Positions 1-7,417 of a stretch of 13,603 nt of DNA are shown here, one piece after another. The position numbers and the translations under genes were made by a program. The stretch spans positions 1-13,603 of the forward strand of contig JAPPEF010000377.1 in NCBI GenBank assembly GCA_028875335.1, in the 5' to 3' direction. The number at the start of each line of letters is the position of its first letter. Within the stretch, counting starts at the first letter, position 1. Source of the DNA: Gemmatimonadota bacterium. GTDB taxonomy: Bacteria > Latescibacterota > UBA2968 > UBA8231. The notes below the pieces were generated by a model. The model was not told the DNA's origin and ran no database searches. It was given only the letters and a program-made list of their open reading frames with translations.

Positions 1-995
1 GCTTCGAGCCCGGCGACGAAATCGTAGTCAGCTCGGTCAGCGACTACGGCACCGTGCAGGGCCTGATCAGTGCCGGCTACATCCCCGTGTTCGCCGACGC
101 CGCACCCGGCACCATCAACGTCAGTGCCGAGACCATTGAGGCGTGCATTTCTGAACGCACACGGGCGATCCTCGTCGTGCATCTGACCGGCCTGATCTGC
201 GACATGGACGCCATCAACGAAGTCGCCGAGCGCCACGGCCTAGTGGTCTACGAAGACGCCTGTCAGGCGGTCTTTGGTCGTTACAAGGGCCGCTACGCCG
301 GAACCCTATCGACAGCGGGTGCCTTTTCCTTCGACTCGGAGAAAACCATGGGCTCCGACGTGGGCGGCTGCATCCTCACCAACGACGACGAGCTAGCCGA
401 ACGGGCGCGCTTCGTCGGCCAAAGTCGCGGCGGGGAGATGGTCGAGCACTTCGGGCGCGTGCATACGGTCAACGGCTTCGCCCACCGCATGACCCAATCG
501 ACCGCAGCGATCTGTCTAGCCCAGTTAGAGATCATCCAGCCGCAGGTAGAGAAACGCGATCGCATGATCCGTCTGTTGAGCGCACTCCTCGATGAAATCC
601 CCGGCGTCTCGGCATTGCCGATCCCACCGGAAACCGAGGTCTATTCCTGCTGGATGGCTGGGTTCACCATCGACCTAGAGCAGTTCCGATGCGACGCCGA
701 GGAGTTCGGCGCACAGGTAGCCGCCGCTGGCATCCCAGGAGCGAGCCAAGCGCGCTACTATTTGCTGCCAGCGGCCCTGCCCTACCTCACGGAAACAGCC
801 GAGCGACAGCGTTTCCCGTACTCACAGCCGCCATCGTCGTGCACCTACCGCTACGACGCAACGTGCTGTCCGAACGCACACGAGTTGCTGGAACGCTTCA
901 TCCGCTGGAGCACGTTCTGCGATAAGTACGAACCCCACCACTGCGAACAGGCGGCCACGATCGTGCGCCGCGTTGCCAACGAGTACCGGCTATGA
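1..995 (+). CDS. DegT/DnrJ/EryC1/StrS family PLP-dependent aminotransferase, 5' end outside window
   Basis: The frame is open from base 3 to the stop at 993-995, so the gene begins before the window; the GTG at 54 is internal. The visible part reads like the core of the DegT fold: a GDEIVVSS strand, an AGYIPVFAD segment, then VVHLTG, the PLP-phenol-binding VYEDACQA (family VIEDAAQA), and FSFDSEKTMG followed by GG. The lysine in SEKTMG (codon 342-344) sits where the family forms the Schiff base with PLP. Members transaminate nucleotide-linked keto-sugars or related substrates, in sugar and antibiotic biosynthesis; some are dehydratases. The substrate cannot be read here. The stop overlaps the next start (ATGA, 992-995), so the gene is translationally coupled to the hydrolase and deacetylase that follow. 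Family assignment is firm; the role is open. Confidence 0.9.
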   Translation, partial: FEPGDEIVVSSVSDYGTVQGLISAGYIPVFADAAPGTINVSAETIEACISERTRAILVVHLTGLICDMDAINEVAERHGLVVYEDACQAVFGRYKGRYAGTLSTAGAFSFDSEKTMGSDVGGCILTNDDELAERARFVGQSRGGEMVEHFGRVHTVNGFAHRMTQSTAAICLAQLEIIQPQVEKRDRMIRLLSALLDEIPGVSALPIPPETEVYSCWMAGFTIDLEQFRCDAEEFGAQVAAAGIPGASQARYYLLPAALPYLTETAERQRFPYSQPPSSCTYRYDATCCPNAHELLERFIRWSTFCDKYEPHHCEQAATIVRRVANEYRL

Positions 996-1768
996 CAGAG
1001 AACGCGCTACAACTCGACGCCCGTTACTACCGGGCCTTGCCGATTGACTGCCCTGGATACGAACAGGTCACCCTGTCGTTGCCAGTGGACAAGACAGCCT
1101 TAGTGGGCATGCACTGCTGGAACATCGGCTGCCCCGACGGTCCGCCCGTGGACGTCAACTACTGCGTCGGCATGGGTTGGCCCCAGTCAACGGAAGAGGC
1201 CGGGCGCATCATGGCCGAGGTCATCTGCCCGGCCATGGACGCGGCCCGCGCCATTGGGATGCCGGTCTGCCACGTCGAGACGGACTGGATGGACCACCAG
1301 TATCCCCACATCGAGTCGCGGCGCTCGGGGGAGTCGGAATCCGTGCACCCATACCAACAGGAGATGCTCGAACGGGCCCACGGCATCGGCTACATGGAGC
1401 GCTCGCCGCTAGCGCAGATGCGGCGCGCCGAAATTGTCTCCCCGGTCGGAGACGAACCTCTCTTTTTCTACTCCGACGTGCTAGACGAATACCTGCGCAA
1501 TCGCGGCGTGGATACGCTCATTTACATGGGATTCGCAGCCGACATGTGCCTGCTCGGTGCCGAAGGAGGAGCGCGGCCCATGCTGGCTCGCGGCTATCGC
1601 TGCGTGGTAATGCGCGATGCGACCGTCGGGGTGGAGACGCCAGAATCGTTCCCCCAACGGCTATCGACCAACTACGCCCTCCACATCTTCGAGTGGAGCC
1701 TGGGCTTCGGCTGCACCTTCGCGCAATTCCAACAGGCCATCGATCAGATGAAAGGTGAGCAGCCATGA
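992..1768 (+). CDS. Isochorismatase-like (cysteine hydrolase) family protein
   Basis: A 258-residue protein with the isochorismatase-like alpha/beta fold: a first strand TALVGMHCWN (residues 35-44), a helix leading to GMPVCHVET (89-97), then YMGFAADMCLLG (178-189), whose C186 aligns with the nucleophilic cysteine of the family, and GYRCVVMRDAT near the end. The usual catalytic Asp of the first strand (VDMQ-type) appears to be Gly (VGMH), and no obvious catalytic Lys precedes the LFFYSDVLDEYL segment. Two of the three triad positions therefore look changed. It may use other residues or act on an unusual amide or ester; a binding role is possible. The start overlaps the upstream stop by 4 bp (ATGA), and its own stop overlaps the deacetylase start in the same way, so the three genes form one operon. 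Substrate unknown. Confidence 0.82.
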   Translation: MTENALQLDARYYRALPIDCPGYEQVTLSLPVDKTALVGMHCWNIGCPDGPPVDVNYCVGMGWPQSTEEAGRIMAEVICPAMDAARAIGMPVCHVETDWMDHQYPHIESRRSGESESVHPYQQEMLERAHGIGYMERSPLAQMRRAEIVSPVGDEPLFFYSDVLDEYLRNRGVDTLIYMGFAADMCLLGAEGGARPMLARGYRCVVMRDATVGVETPESFPQRLSTNYALHIFEWSLGFGCTFAQFQQAIDQMKGEQP

Positions 1769-2769
1769 GCTTGAGCATCTGTCCGTGGAAGTACGGCAAG
1801 CGTTGGGTTTACTCAATCACTTACGACGAGGCCCTAGCCGACCTGCACCGCTTCGCCATCCCCATGCACGAGGAGTACGCCATCCCCGGCCACGTGGAAC
1901 TGCTCGTCGGCCAAATGGGCGAGATCCGCAAAGCCGGCAACTCCAGCTACAACGGCTACCGCCACATGAACGCGGCCGAGTTGCGCGACCTGCTCGCCCG
2001 CGGCTGGGGCGTGGGCAACCACTCGTGGACTCACGAAATCATCACGCCAGAGACGGTGGACCAAGAAATCGGCCACGCCAAGCAAGTGCTGGAGGAAGCC
2101 CTCGGCGAGCCGATAATCCTCTACTGCTCGCCCGGCAACAACACCAACATGGCCAACCACGTCCTCGAAGCCTGCCGCCGCTACGGCTACCTAGGCGCTA
2201 TGAGCCTGACGGACGCGCTCAACCTACCCGAGGACGAGCTGTTCTGGATCAACCGCACAGCGCTGCACGACCACTACTACGAGCCGTTCTACAGCGCCTA
2301 CGACCCGTACCGCAACATCCGCCAAGCCCAGGCCGTGCAAGGCTGGCTCATCGACTATTGCCACTGTCCGCTGGAAATAGCCGTGCATCCCAACAAGGAT
2401 TGTTCCGAGGCCCAGCTACGGCAGCGCTTTGAGACGGTGCTATCCGAGGGGGGCGATGCAGTCTGGTGCGCAGTACCCGAAGAGGCACTCAGCTACCATC
2501 TAATGCGGCATCACGCTCAGATCGAAGCCGTGGACGGCAATGACGAAGCACACTGCTTTCGCATCGGCCTGCCGGGGCTGCCCGAGCAGGTGCCGTACCG
2601 CAACCTGACGCTAGAGGCCAACGTGCCAGCGGCTTGGTGCCGCGATCCCCGCGTGGTGGTGGACGGGCGGGAGCTAGCGGCGGAGGTCGTGCGACCCAGC
2701 GTGCTGCGGGTGACGACACCAGTGTGCGACGGGACCCAAGTCGAGGTTCGGGCCACGCCGCGGCCTTGA
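1765..2769 (+). CDS. Polysaccharide deacetylase (NodB homology) family protein with C-terminal extension
   Basis: A 334-residue protein. Residues 15-120 carry NodB-type motifs: VYSITYDE (15-22), where D21 corresponds to the motif-1 aspartate of the TFDD type, NHSWTH (85-90) with metal-ligand histidines H86 and H90, and a YCSPGNN segment in the place of motif 3. H-P-N near residue 210 may be the late active-site histidine. Enzymes of this class (CE4) remove acetyl groups from N-acetylated sugars, or act as formamidases and imidases on non-sugar substrates. No signal peptide is seen, which favours a cytoplasmic substrate. The last 70 residues (about 265-334) look like a small beta domain. A Shine-Dalgarno sequence, AAAGGTGAG at 1751-1759, precedes the start, which overlaps the hydrolase stop by 4 bp. 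Family call is good; the substrate may be a product of the two upstream enzymes. Confidence 0.85.
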   Translation: MSLSICPWKYGKRWVYSITYDEALADLHRFAIPMHEEYAIPGHVELLVGQMGEIRKAGNSSYNGYRHMNAAELRDLLARGWGVGNHSWTHEIITPETVDQEIGHAKQVLEEALGEPIILYCSPGNNTNMANHVLEACRRYGYLGAMSLTDALNLPEDELFWINRTALHDHYYEPFYSAYDPYRNIRQAQAVQGWLIDYCHCPLEIAVHPNKDCSEAQLRQRFETVLSEGGDAVWCAVPEEALSYHLMRHHAQIEAVDGNDEAHCFRIGLPGLPEQVPYRNLTLEANVPAAWCRDPRVVVDGRELAAEVVRPSVLRVTTPVCDGTQVEVRATPRP

Positions 2770-2936
2770 TAGATTTCTCTACATATAAGGATCTGACCGC
2801 TCGTTGCAATTGCGACTATGCTACCAAGAGACGTACCTTCATTTCGTATAAATAACATCTGACGCGGCCGCTATCCGAACTAATTGTTCGGATATAAGCA
2901 GTTAACTGAACGCAGCAAAAAAGAAAGGGATTCAGA
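2770..2936. other. Intergenic region between the deacetylase operon and the thioredoxin-like gene
   Basis: 167 bases richer in A+T than the operon to the left. It holds a perfect inverted repeat (2872-2894), listed separately. A TATAAAT at 2847-2853 could be a -10 element, but I see no matching -35 hexamer at the right distance. A Shine-Dalgarno sequence, AAAGGGA (2924-2930), lies six bases before the ATG at 2937. No T-run that would mark an intrinsic terminator is seen. Confidence 0.5.
2872..2894. promoter_or_regulatory. Perfect 9-bp inverted repeat, candidate operator
   Basis: TATCCGAAC (2872-2880), five spacer bases, then GTTCGGATA (2886-2894) form exact 9-bp arms, 42 bases before the thioredoxin-like start codon. 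The position and the short A+T-rich spacer suit a dimeric repressor operator. It could also form a small hairpin in the leader. No poly-T follows, so a terminator is less likely. Confidence 0.45.
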
Positions 2937-4070
2937 ATGGGTTACCCCGCAATTGGCCAATCGGCCCCCGCGATCGAGGTCAGTGAATGGATTAGCGGTA
3001 AGCCAGAAGAGGAAAATGGATTTTCTGGCAAGAATGTAATCCTTGAGTTCTGGGGCACTCATTGTGGACCGTGTATTGCCGCCATTCCCCATCTCAATGA
3101 ACTCGTCGCCACGTATGGCAGTAAGGACACCCTTTTCGTCTCGTTGACCCGTGAAGAACCCCACATCATAGAACGCTTCCTAAAAAAAAGGCCGATAAAG
3201 GGCGGAGTCGCCACAGACCGAGAGGATGCAACGTTCAATGCCTATGGCATACAAAGTATCCCTCATACCTTTCTCATAGACTCACAAGGCCTACTTCGTT
3301 GGCACGGTCATCCAGCTTTTTTTACCGCGGAATTGTTAGAGGAGTTTCTCCAGACGGACAACGTGCCCAAAGTATCTGAACCAACCACCTCTTCAGAAAC
3401 CGTACCGGCGGTCACTCCCGATACCCTGTTTTTTCTAAAAATTGATCGAAATGCGTCCGATCGTAGAGAGGCCAGTTTGGGTATTGGCGACGAGCAATTC
3501 GAGGCAGAATTTTACGGGCATCGAGTGATCGATGTGATTCGCTGGCTATTGGATCGTCCCCTCTCCCGGATGCGGATTGAAGGGGAAGAGCCAGAAGAGC
3601 TGTTGGACGTTGAGTTGCGTTCTTTCCATCCCCTGAAAGTAAAGGCGGCAAGAGAAAGAGCGGTAGACGTGCTGTGCGATATGTTTGGCATCGCGATTTG
3701 TCGTGTTGTGGAACAACAGGAAGGATGGGCGCTAACCTGTTCTAACCCTCAATTGACGGATATGTCTGACTTGGGCGGCGGCATGTCCACGGGCGGGTTC
3801 AATAATAAGTTTACCGGCTCCAATCTCACGATAGATCAGCTTACCGATTACCTTGAGAATTCGATGAAGTGCATATTTTTCAACGAAACACATTTGGCAG
3901 GGAAATATGACTTTGTATTGCCGGTTAAAACCTTTGATCAGACACGGCGAGCTTTAGAAGAAGAGTACGGCATCAAAGTCGAGTCGGCGGTACGCGAAGT
4001 AGAAATAGTGATTCTGCGCATGACGGATGCCGCAATCGGATGCACCGGGGACTCGCCACCACGTCCCTGA
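2937..4070 (+). CDS. Thioredoxin-like (TlpA/ResA-type) domain fused to a DUF3738-like (TIGR03435) domain
   Basis: A 377-residue two-domain protein. Residues 5-145 form a TlpA/AhpC-TSA thioredoxin-like domain: FWGTHCGPC with the CxxC pair at C43 and C46, the SIPHTFLID segment with the likely cis-proline P109, and a YGI element before it. Residues about 165-370 resemble the DUF3738/TIGR03435 domain known mostly from Acidobacteria and Planctomycetes: an FTGSNLTIDQLTDYLE segment, an LAGKYDFVLPV segment (family TGLxGxYDFxL) and a closing EEYGIKVESAVREVEIVIL segment. TlpA-like proteins usually work outside the membrane as thiol-disulfide oxidoreductases, but no signal peptide or membrane segment is visible at this start, so it would be cytoplasmic unless exported another way. 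The start has a good Shine-Dalgarno sequence. The methyltransferase follows after three bases. The function of DUF3738 is unknown. Confidence 0.82.
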   Translation: MGYPAIGQSAPAIEVSEWISGKPEEENGFSGKNVILEFWGTHCGPCIAAIPHLNELVATYGSKDTLFVSLTREEPHIIERFLKKRPIKGGVATDREDATFNAYGIQSIPHTFLIDSQGLLRWHGHPAFFTAELLEEFLQTDNVPKVSEPTTSSETVPAVTPDTLFFLKIDRNASDRREASLGIGDEQFEAEFYGHRVIDVIRWLLDRPLSRMRIEGEEPEELLDVELRSFHPLKVKAARERAVDVLCDMFGIAICRVVEQQEGWALTCSNPQLTDMSDLGGGMSTGGFNNKFTGSNLTIDQLTDYLENSMKCIFFNETHLAGKYDFVLPVKTFDQTRRALEEEYGIKVESAVREVEIVILRMTDAAIGCTGDSPPRP

Positions 4071-4073
4071 CAG

Positions 4074-4760
4074 ATGTCAAACGATTTTGATTTTGGCGGA
4101 GCCGTCCCTCCGTGGGGCCGTAGCGCCGCCGAATACGAGGCGTTCTTCGCCTTATCTGACGTTCCGCCATCTGCGCGCATATTGGACTGCGGGGGTGGAC
4201 CGTCGTCGTTCGCTGCGGAATGGAGTAGAAATGGACGATACGTCGTCGCCGCTGATCCCATGTATAGATTTTCCGCCAGAGATTTTCTAGCCGACTTCGA
4301 TCTCACAGCAGCACAGATGCTCGCGGGAATGCAGAAGGCGCGGGATAGGTTCAAATGGGATTACTACGGCAGCCCGAAAGATGTCGTCCAACGCCGGCGC
4401 GACGTCCTCACATCCTTCATTGCCGATTTTCAGTCGGCGACGCGGAGTGGTCGCTACGTATCTGCTTGCCTACCGGAATTGCCTTTCCTGTCGGAATCAT
4501 TCGATCTCGTACTGTGTTCCCATCTACTATTTCTCTACTCTGCCGAATTCGACGCAGAAATGCACATCTCCTTCCTGCGGGAACTGCTTCGCGTAGGTCG
4601 AGAGGTTCGCGTATTTCCATTGCTCGACATGGACGGTAATCCTTCCGCGCATTTGGAAGACATCATTCAGACACTGCAAATATCAACACACGTTGAGCTT
4701 GTTCCACTGTCCTTCGAATTTCGGTCTGGCGATTCGAAAATGCTGCGTTTGACGCATTAG
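4074..4760 (+). CDS. Class I SAM-dependent methyltransferase-like protein
   Basis: A 228-residue protein with a Rossmann methyltransferase core. Motif I is RILDCGGGPSSFAAEW (residues 35-50), and the acidic end of the second strand is VVAADPMY with D61. The C-terminal half has a post-I region with FDLVLCSHLLFLY, then a strand rich in charged residues, REVRVFPLLDMDG. From memory, this pattern (LDC-GGP at motif I, DLVLCSHLLFLY, EVRVFPLL and a closing E-F-R-GD-ML stretch) matches a conserved uncharacterised family common in cyanobacteria and other bacteria, about 230 residues long, so the gene looks full length. The acceptor is unknown. It lies three bases after the thioredoxin-like gene, suggesting co-transcription and coupling, and converges on the heparinase gene with only 11 bases between stops. 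Confidence 0.82.
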   Translation: MSNDFDFGGAVPPWGRSAAEYEAFFALSDVPPSARILDCGGGPSSFAAEWSRNGRYVVAADPMYRFSARDFLADFDLTAAQMLAGMQKARDRFKWDYYGSPKDVVQRRRDVLTSFIADFQSATRSGRYVSACLPELPFLSESFDLVLCSHLLFLYSAEFDAEMHISFLRELLRVGREVRVFPLLDMDGNPSAHLEDIIQTLQISTHVELVPLSFEFRSGDSKMLRLTH

Positions 4761-4771
4761 CGGAACAACAG

Positions 4772-7267
4772 TTACGTGGGGCGCAGGATGGCACCGCCCC
4801 GCCGGACCACGTCGAAGGCAAACTCCCGGTCACCAGCGCGCAGCCGGAACCTATCGCCTTCCTGTGCGACCCGAGCCTTCGCCGAACGGGTGCAAAAGGC
4901 AAGGACGAGAACATCGTCATCCGTGCCCGCCACTATACGCGTTGACGCCTCAGCGGCACCCGGCAGAAAGCTGACGAGGCTACCGGCAGCCAACCCAGAA
5001 GGCGCGAAGGGCACCTCCTCCGTCCGCAGTCGAAGGTCCTTTCCAAACACCGTCATCACCTCCACCACGCGTGGTCCAGCACCAAGACGGGCGCGACTCC
5101 TACTCAGACCCCGCAGGTCCACCGGATTCAGCTTATAGGCCAACTCACCACCACCCATCTCCGGTCCCAAATCCCTAGCCGAATCCACAGTCAGCCGCCG
5201 ACGGCCCGGACAGCGCAGGTCAATGAGAGCTATATCGCAGTCCGCGGAGACGCCGGATGTCTGCACGGCACCGCCGAAGGTGAGGGTGGAGTGAGGCCAC
5301 ACGTAAAAGGTGCGCGGTTCCTCCCGCGAGGCGAGTCCCTGAGAGTCGCGGCCCACCTCGCCGAAGGTAGCCGGATCGTCGAGACGCTTCGCCTCGCCAT
5401 CGACAGCAATCTCCATCCACGGCCTGCCCGCGCGCCGATTGAAGCCACCCCACCCGATCTCAACCTCATGCCAAACTCCAGCGTCCACTCTGCCCGGCGC
5501 ACACAAGGTCACCTCGTGGCCATTCTGACTCTGCACACTGAATCGCATCCTACCGTCCGCTTCAGCAACGAGAGCAAAGGTGTTAACTCTCGTCCCACCG
5601 ATCCCACCGACGCCGTTCCCCGTGTTGAACAACACCCGAGGACCGTCCTCGTCCCCCCGCAATCGTAAGCGCAAGCGCAGACGGCCTCCATTGGGACAGA
5701 ACCAAGGCCGGGCCTCATACTGCAAGGCGTCGCCCCCACTCAGCCGGACGATGCCATCGACGAACCGGAGCCCGCGCGGCCGACGCCGCAGCGCCACGAG
5801 AACAACCGGGTGCTCCCCGGTCAGCAGCCAGTATTCCTGCTCGGTGCGCCAAGCGGAGACGCGCAACCGCTGCCAATCCTGCGTACTCTCCAGACCGCCT
5901 GGCACGGCGACAGTCTCGTTCTGGCCGCCCACGCAGGGCAAGCTGCCGCAACTCACCGGCTGAGCCTCGGCAGCACTGATCGCGCGTAGCACAGGATGCC
6001 CCGCCCACTGCACGTGCAAGTTCATAAAGCCGTGGGCCACATCGCCGTCGTACCCACTGACCCAGAGGATCGCCGCGTCGGGTCCGTGGCCGCTGCGCAT
6101 CACGGCAGAGCGGCCGCCACGCGCTGCAAAACGACGCGCCAGCGGAGCCGGGCGGCGTTGCTTGGCCGCCCGGAAGTCGGGATCGTAAAAGCAGTAGGCG
6201 TAGGGCCCGTAGGAGATCATGCACTCCGCGGTCGAGCCTTTGACGCCACCACCGAAGCGGTAGATCCGGCCTAGGCGCGGGTCGGCGAGAGCAGCGTCGC
6301 GCAGCATCTCGTCGCCAGCCTCTTGGGCCAGCCGCAGGAGCGCGGGAGAGCAGGCGTTGAGCTGGGTGCCGAGCACGTTGGCGTTGGCGGGATAGTAGAG
6401 CTGGTCGGGAATCTTGCGCGGTGCTGCCCAATGAGCGCGGAACCAAGTCAGCGGTCGCCGCAGCCGGGCCGGAACCTCGCGGCCAAGATCAATACCAGTG
6501 ACATTGCGCAGCGCGTCGGCAAACTGCAGGAGCCAGAGGTTCTCCCAAGGCCAAAAGGAAGGGCCGTCCACCGGCTCACCAGCGGGGCCGCAGCCGTGGG
6601 GCAGAATGGCGGCGCGGAAGCGATCAATGACCGCCTGTACCCACGCCTCCGCCTTGGGGTGCTCACCTAGCAGATGCAGAGCGGCCACGCCAAAGTGCCC
6701 ATTGTCCACGACGGCGTGGTGCCCACCTTCCTCCGAGTGGCGTTGCTCCTCCACATCCGGCCACCAGCGCTCCAACTGTCGCACGAGACAGGCGCGGACC
6801 TGACGCTTCTCAGTGGTCGATAACTCCCCGTCCAGCAGGTCAAGGGCCAAGGCAAAAGCCTGCATGTAGCGATTGGCCGTGTAGAAATGTTCCTCCACCC
6901 GGTCGTCGTGGTCCCAACCAGCAGTCGCCCGTAGCCAAGCGCGGGTCCGGTCGAGCCAGCGCCGGTCACCGGTCAACCGCCAAGCAAAGGCGTAGTTCTC
7001 GATCAAAGCCGTGGCCTGCATGGCCGTGTAGAAGGTCAGATAAAGCTGGTGGTACGGGTGAGGACTGTCCGGCCGTCGCGGAATCCGCGGCCACGGCCGC
7101 TGTCCAGCATACAGCTCACAGTCGTCTAGAAGATTGGAGAGAATACGCCGACGCACGGGGTCAGTCGGCGGCTCGAAGCAGAAGTGGAGATCGTCGTAGG
7201 GCCGCAGCAGCCGGGGCCGCTCTTGGCGGATGACCGGGAGTAGGTCCTGTTTCGGAGAGTTGGGCAT
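4772..7267 (-). CDS. Heparinase II/III-like polysaccharide lyase with an inserted LamG-like domain
   Basis: An 831-residue protein from the ATG at 7267. The open frame continues upstream to 7819, but that part runs antisense to the DNA methyltransferase and is not credible. Residues about 40-390 look like an alpha-helical toroid: YTANRYMQA, the GGHHAVVDNGHFG region near residue 190 and GPSFWPWENLW near 240. From about 395 comes a beta-sandwich start resembling the heparinase II/III C-terminal domain (GYDGDVAHGFMNLHVQWAG). Residues about 530-680 resemble a LamG/concanavalin-A-like module (alternating LRLRLRLRGD, WHEVEIGWGG, WMEIAVDG). Such enzymes cleave uronic-acid polysaccharides by beta-elimination. 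No signal peptide is clear, so it may act on imported oligosaccharide. The start overlaps, as TGATG, the stop of a decayed GNAT reading frame, with no clear Shine-Dalgarno sequence. Substrate unknown. Confidence 0.75.
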   Translation of the reverse strand: MPNSPKQDLLPVIRQERPRLLRPYDDLHFCFEPPTDPVRRRILSNLLDDCELYAGQRPWPRIPRRPDSPHPYHQLYLTFYTAMQATALIENYAFAWRLTGDRRWLDRTRAWLRATAGWDHDDRVEEHFYTANRYMQAFALALDLLDGELSTTEKRQVRACLVRQLERWWPDVEEQRHSEEGGHHAVVDNGHFGVAALHLLGEHPKAEAWVQAVIDRFRAAILPHGCGPAGEPVDGPSFWPWENLWLLQFADALRNVTGIDLGREVPARLRRPLTWFRAHWAAPRKIPDQLYYPANANVLGTQLNACSPALLRLAQEAGDEMLRDAALADPRLGRIYRFGGGVKGSTAECMISYGPYAYCFYDPDFRAAKQRRPAPLARRFAARGGRSAVMRSGHGPDAAILWVSGYDGDVAHGFMNLHVQWAGHPVLRAISAAEAQPVSCGSLPCVGGQNETVAVPGGLESTQDWQRLRVSAWRTEQEYWLLTGEHPVVLVALRRRPRGLRFVDGIVRLSGGDALQYEARPWFCPNGGRLRLRLRLRGDEDGPRVLFNTGNGVGGIGGTRVNTFALVAEADGRMRFSVQSQNGHEVTLCAPGRVDAGVWHEVEIGWGGFNRRAGRPWMEIAVDGEAKRLDDPATFGEVGRDSQGLASREEPRTFYVWPHSTLTFGGAVQTSGVSADCDIALIDLRCPGRRRLTVDSARDLGPEMGGGELAYKLNPVDLRGLSRSRARLGAGPRVVEVMTVFGKDLRLRTEEVPFAPSGLAAGSLVSFLPGAAEASTRIVAGTDDDVLVLAFCTRSAKARVAQEGDRFRLRAGDREFAFDVVRRGGAILRPT

Positions 7268-7314
7268 CAGGGGCGGATGGGACGGATGGTATCCTCGAAA
7301 AATCAACGAATCAG
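7267..7314 (-). pseudogene. Ghost of a GNAT gene 5' end (codons 2-8) and leader, upstream of the heparinase
   Basis: Read on the minus strand from 7293, codons give D-T-I-R-P-I-R, then P and TGA, with the TGA (7269-7267) overlapping the heparinase ATG. The same seven residues begin the intact GNAT gene at 11193. Bases 7273-7294 match 11170-11191 at 20 of 22 positions, and both mismatches are third-position synonymous changes in the GNAT frame. The ATG is missing; the intact copy has a GGATAC-TAT-GGATAC direct repeat across its start whose collapse would remove it. Leader similarity continues patchily to about 7314. The whole middle of the gene is absent. Confidence 0.6.
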
Positions 7315-7347
7315 CGCAACGCGTTTTACACGCTAAATAATCGCCGC

Positions 7348-7380
7348 CCGTCAAGCAACGGCGAGGAGAGTGCTTGACGG
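7348..7380. promoter_or_regulatory. Perfect 10-bp inverted repeat upstream of the methyltransferase
   Basis: CCGTCAAGCA (7348-7357) and TGCTTGACGG (7371-7380) are exact reverse complements separated by 13 bases. The right arm contains TTGACG (7374-7379), a plausible -35 hexamer, so a protein bound here would sit on the promoter. A hairpin in RNA reading left, a role in ending leftward transcription or a recombination site are alternatives. Confidence 0.4.
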
Positions 7381-7402
7381 AGTTCGGCGGTTCGTATTCA
7401 AT
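7374..7402 (+). promoter_or_regulatory. Candidate sigma-70-type promoter for the R-M operon
   Basis: TTGACG (7374-7379) and TTCAAT (7397-7402) are 17 bases apart and 115 bases before the chosen methyltransferase start. The -35 lies in the 10-bp repeat and the -10 in the 9-bp repeat. The -10 is a weak match. Inferred from sequence only. Confidence 0.3.
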
Positions 7403-7417
7403 ATATTTATATTGAAT
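7396..7417. promoter_or_regulatory. Perfect 9-bp inverted repeat overlapping the candidate promoter
   Basis: ATTCAATAT (7396-7404), four bases, ATATTGAAT (7409-7417). The A+T-rich palindrome lies on the presumed -10 region of the methyltransferase promoter and looks like an operator. Control of R-M genes by such operators is usual (C proteins, or the methyltransferase itself), but no C-protein gene is present here. Confidence 0.4.

Noticed and set aside
54..56. GTG as start of the aminotransferase
   Set aside because: The frame upstream to base 3 encodes conserved DegT sequence (GDEIVVSS), so this is an internal valine.
1177..1758. 193-codon frame inside the isochorismatase-like gene
   Set aside because: Shadow frame rich in Arg, His and Gly with no recognisable motif.
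1755..2432. 225-codon frame overlapping the deacetylase
   Set aside because: Arg/Pro-rich shadow of a GC-rich gene in another frame; the deacetylase frame carries conserved motifs.
5715..6446. 243-codon minus-strand frame inside the heparinase gene
   Set aside because: Out-of-frame shadow with Arg/Ala/Gly-rich low-complexity product; the heparinase frame is continuous and motif-bearing.
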